NCBI GenBank assembly: GCA_002751075.1
Contig: NAOQ01000713.1
Span: 7,846 to 19,411, forward strand
From: Ichthyophonus hoferi
Taxonomy: Eukaryota; Opisthokonta; Ichthyosporea; Ichthyophonida; Ichthyophonidae
Length of the DNA: 11,566 nt
Direction: 5' to 3'
Position 1 is the stretch's first letter. Each line of letters starts with the position of its first letter. The notes under the pieces are model-generated. The model had not been told where the DNA came from. It searched no databases and saw only the letters and a program-made list of their open reading frames with translations. Both the position numbers and the translations under genes were made by a program. This document shows positions 8,580 through 11,566 of this stretch, piece by piece.

Positions 8580-10352
8580 TGTGATTTTTTTTTGAGGAAG
8601 TGAGCACGATAATCAAGTCCCCATAGAAGACATTGATGAATGACAATAATCAAATGAGGATCATATTCATATTTTTTAGCTTTTAAAAAGAAAAGGCTAT
8701 GTACTAGTATTTTTAACTACAAAAATATGGTAAGAACAGGTTTCTATTCATAAAATGATACTTTATTCGATTCAAGTATGATTGAAAAATAATGATTTTC
8801 AGTTCGGAAAGATAGAATTCAGAAACAAATCAATCTATAGTTGAAACTGTAGAATGAATAAACTCTGACTTTTAGTTGGCGTTAAGAAAAAACGTTTGAG
8901 AAAGCTTGACGTCTCTATAAATTCTTACTACTAGAATTCTGTATCCTTCCCCTGCACACTCCTTGATTAGATCCTGTAACGTTCCAATTTATAAACAAAA
9001 GAAAAATTGTATAGAAAAAGGTTGCATGTATTGACCCAAGCTAAAGATATTATAATTAATGTTATTATATATATACGGCCATGATGTGAAGCCACCGAGT
9101 AGGATATTACAATAAAGTTTAATTGCTGATAATAAGAGATGAAGCTGCATCATTACACTTTTTTATGTAGAATCACGTCATTGAATCTACAAATATAGAA
9201 ATATTGTGCCACACATGTGCTTGTTGTTTTGTCCCAGAATATTTGTTCAAAGTTTTGGCTAGACTGGGAGCACATTTTAAGTCAATACCCAACAATGGGG
9301 GATCTATCAAGTTTGGGCACAAATTATTTGAATATTTGTATTTCCCCCAATTGCTGTACGGTATTGTGATTATAAACATCCATATATGCTCATGCATAGT
9401 CGCCCTCACCATCTTGTCACCTTTTCTTCGTGATTTTATTTTTGTTTGTGTTGATTGTCTATTATATTTGCCATTATTTTTATTTCTATTTGCCATCATC
9501 TTCTGTTTTCCATGGTTGACATCCTATGTACCTAAGATTTTCACAATGCCATCCATATAGGAGAGGTTGGCTTGTATGTATTTTATTGGACATGTGACCC
9601 GCCATGTTTAGAGAAAAATTTCGCCAACCAAAATATGATTGAAGTATTTTCAACAAAAAAAAAGTGTTACTGTTTCTTCATTTGTGCAGAAAAACTTATT
9701 AGCATAACGCCTGAAGTTGCGATACACACAGGCTGACAAGGTGGAAGCAAGTTTATCAATATCATTGAATGGCACATACTTTGAAGTGACCCTTTTTTGT
9801 TTGACCAATCAGGGTTACGCTAATTTTTCGATTTAATTGGTGCATAATAAAGACATGCATCCAATATATCAATCTACAGCTCTAGAAAAGTAGGTCAACC
9901 AATTGGCTGCTTAGAGATTAACGTATAAAACTCTTTATAATGATCATTTGGCTTGTATTCTGAACGTAAGTATTAGGAGATACGCTTGTACCAATGAGGG
10001 AAGCTATTAACTGCGCATAAGTAACAGTACATAGATTGGCTGTGTATTGTATGGAGCTTAAAGAAAATGAATAAATTAAATTGATTGACAATAGCCAGTA
10101 GAAACACATGGGTCAGCTTGCGACTAAGAATAGCCAAACAATCAGAAGAATATTCAGGATTATTCCTGTGAGTTTCATTTTGTTAAATGCTAACTCCAAT
10201 TAATTGTCAAGTAGGAGAATTCCTAATAAGGTCTAAGTATAAGCTTTCTTTAATACATGCCACCAATAAAGTCTATAGCTTCGTATGCTAGGAAGGACTT
10301 CCTTTTTATTGTAATATAGATATCAACAATAGATTAAGCAATGAGGTAGTAG
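8580..10352. other. Intergenic DNA, no recognised gene
   Basis: The stretch is AT-rich. A 108-codon minus-strand frame (9499-9173) overlaps a plus-strand frame lacking an early ATG; neither resembles a known protein. A 14-bp near-palindrome (AGGAAG, GA, CTTCCT) lies at 10290-10303. Confidence 0.4.
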
Positions 10353-10398
10353 TATGGTAATTGATTGCACACGTATATGGTGATTGATTGCACACGTA
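10353..10398. repeat. 23-bp tandem duplication
   Basis: Two adjacent 23-bp units starting TATGGT and containing GATTGCACACG (10353-10375 and 10376-10398) differ at one base, so the duplication looks recent. Confidence 0.85.
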
Positions 10399-11544
10399 TT
10401 TACCGTAAGATCTTGACAAGTAGTTGATATGCTAAATTTCAGTTCTGACGATATGGTCAATGTGACAAGTAACAGCAGAATTTTATTAACTATAGTGAAG
10501 TGCTCGATTGGCATGGGAAAGAACCAAGAACACAGTATAGGCTCTTATACACATTTATGTAATGACAGCAGTAAACGGGAGACTTGGTTGCTTCACTTAG
10601 CAATTGACCGAGGATAAAATAGTATTAGATCATCGAGACAAGATCAGATAATTTTAGTGGGCCTTAGTGGTCTTCCATGAATTTTATTAGTCAATATGAA
10701 TCATCACAATCGGTCCCATTGGTATTGCTGAACACAGCTATGATTGACACTCGCGATAAACAGATGTGGAAAGGATGAAAGGAACGGAAACAACTAATAC
10801 TAAACACAGTTCTGTGCATGATACACAATGAGAAAACTCAACGAATGTGTTCGTTATAAGAAACGCTTTGCACTTATTACAATTTTTCAACATTATCATA
10901 TATATATTCTGCTTGATGGTTAGGAAATACTAGGCCTGTATTTTATAATCGTTGTTTTATTGTAATATCTAATTCCCACCGGCATTTTAAAATAAACGCT
11001 AGTGTTTTGAGGTCCTTTCTCCTACTGATAACACTGAGAATTGTTTAGTCACATTCACGTACAACAATATTCATTGCATATACATGAACTTGTCACCCCT
11101 CACTGATTTATCACCTGTCCTATTGCACCCAAATGATGCATTAAGGCAGGAATACTTCTTGAATTTATAGCTTAATACAACCACAATAAACAATTAGAAA
11201 TAGAGTCAGCATATACGCCTGCTACTACATTTGCTTTGCTTTCTATTGAAAGTGGATCAGAGCTAAGTATTGTTTCTACCGCTTGCCCTTTAAAAGACAC
11301 CTTTACACAGAAACGAATTCAAGTACATAGGCCTATGAACCAATCCTCAGTCACGGATCATTAGAGTATTAGACCAGCATAAACCACTGGCACAACTTTC
11401 TCTCCTACAGTACAGCAACCGTCTCACTATAACCTTTCCAGACGTGGGATCATCAAACAAATTGATAACATAGGGTCAACCCCTTGTCTACTTCAATAGT
11501 AAAGAGATTTATAACATAACACAGAATCTCTACGACAATCTTCA
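10399..11544. other. Intergenic DNA, nothing recognised
   Basis: The composition is a little less AT-rich than 3500-7300. No open frame above about 60 codons, RNA gene or long repeat is visible. Confidence 0.45.
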
Positions 11545-11559
11545 TTTTTTTTTTTTTTT
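11545..11559. repeat. Poly(T) run, 15 bp
   Basis: Fifteen T in a row near the right edge. Read on the minus strand it could be a poly(A) tail of a retroposed sequence lying mainly outside the window, or a simple homopolymer. Confidence 0.8.
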
Positions 11560-11566
11560 ATTTAAA

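Noticed and set aside
9173-9560. Opposed open frames of 108 (minus) and 118 (plus) codons
   Set aside because: The plus frame opens with TTG and has no ATG until its last residues. The minus frame has ATGs but no known domain. One frame of this length is roughly expected by chance in 11.6 kb of AT-rich DNA.
10290-10308. Hairpin followed by a T run resembling a bacterial terminator
   Set aside because: The stem is six bases with a two-base loop, and the context is eukaryotic with no gene upstream.

Overview
The window looks like nuclear DNA from a eukaryote with a sparse, AT-rich genome, possibly a fungus or a protist; I cannot place it further. Three things suggest this. There is one intronless gene in 11.6 kb, with a TATA box and a CCAAT motif upstream and no bacterial-type operon. 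There are (AT)n microsatellites and homopolymer runs. There is also the remnant of an LTR element whose primer-binding site resembles the 3' end of an initiator Met tRNA.

Layout: (1) Positions 1-1286 hold a short, old LTR element without recognisable gag or pol. Its 5' LTR is cut by the window edge, its interior is about 510 bp, and its 3' LTR is at 912-1286. (2) Positions 1287-1689 are the 3' flank of the gene, with a possible poly(A) signal. (3) Positions 1690-3381 on the minus strand are the only convincing gene. It encodes a 563-residue membrane protein with a long charged, serine-rich cytosolic N-terminus and six membrane helices. (4) Positions 3382-3504 are its promoter side. (5) From about 3505 to the end, roughly 8 kb, I see no gene. 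This part contains AT microsatellites, a few strong hairpins, an isolated intron-like signature at 5814-5887, a 23-bp tandem duplication and short chance-like open frames.

The best observation is inside the membrane protein. Its membrane part is three diverged copies of one two-helix hairpin, each opening with WWA and each with a Gly-x6-Gly pair in its second helix. This suggests growth by repeated duplication of a small YrhK-like hairpin module. No multi-gene system is visible, because nothing else in the window is convincingly coding.
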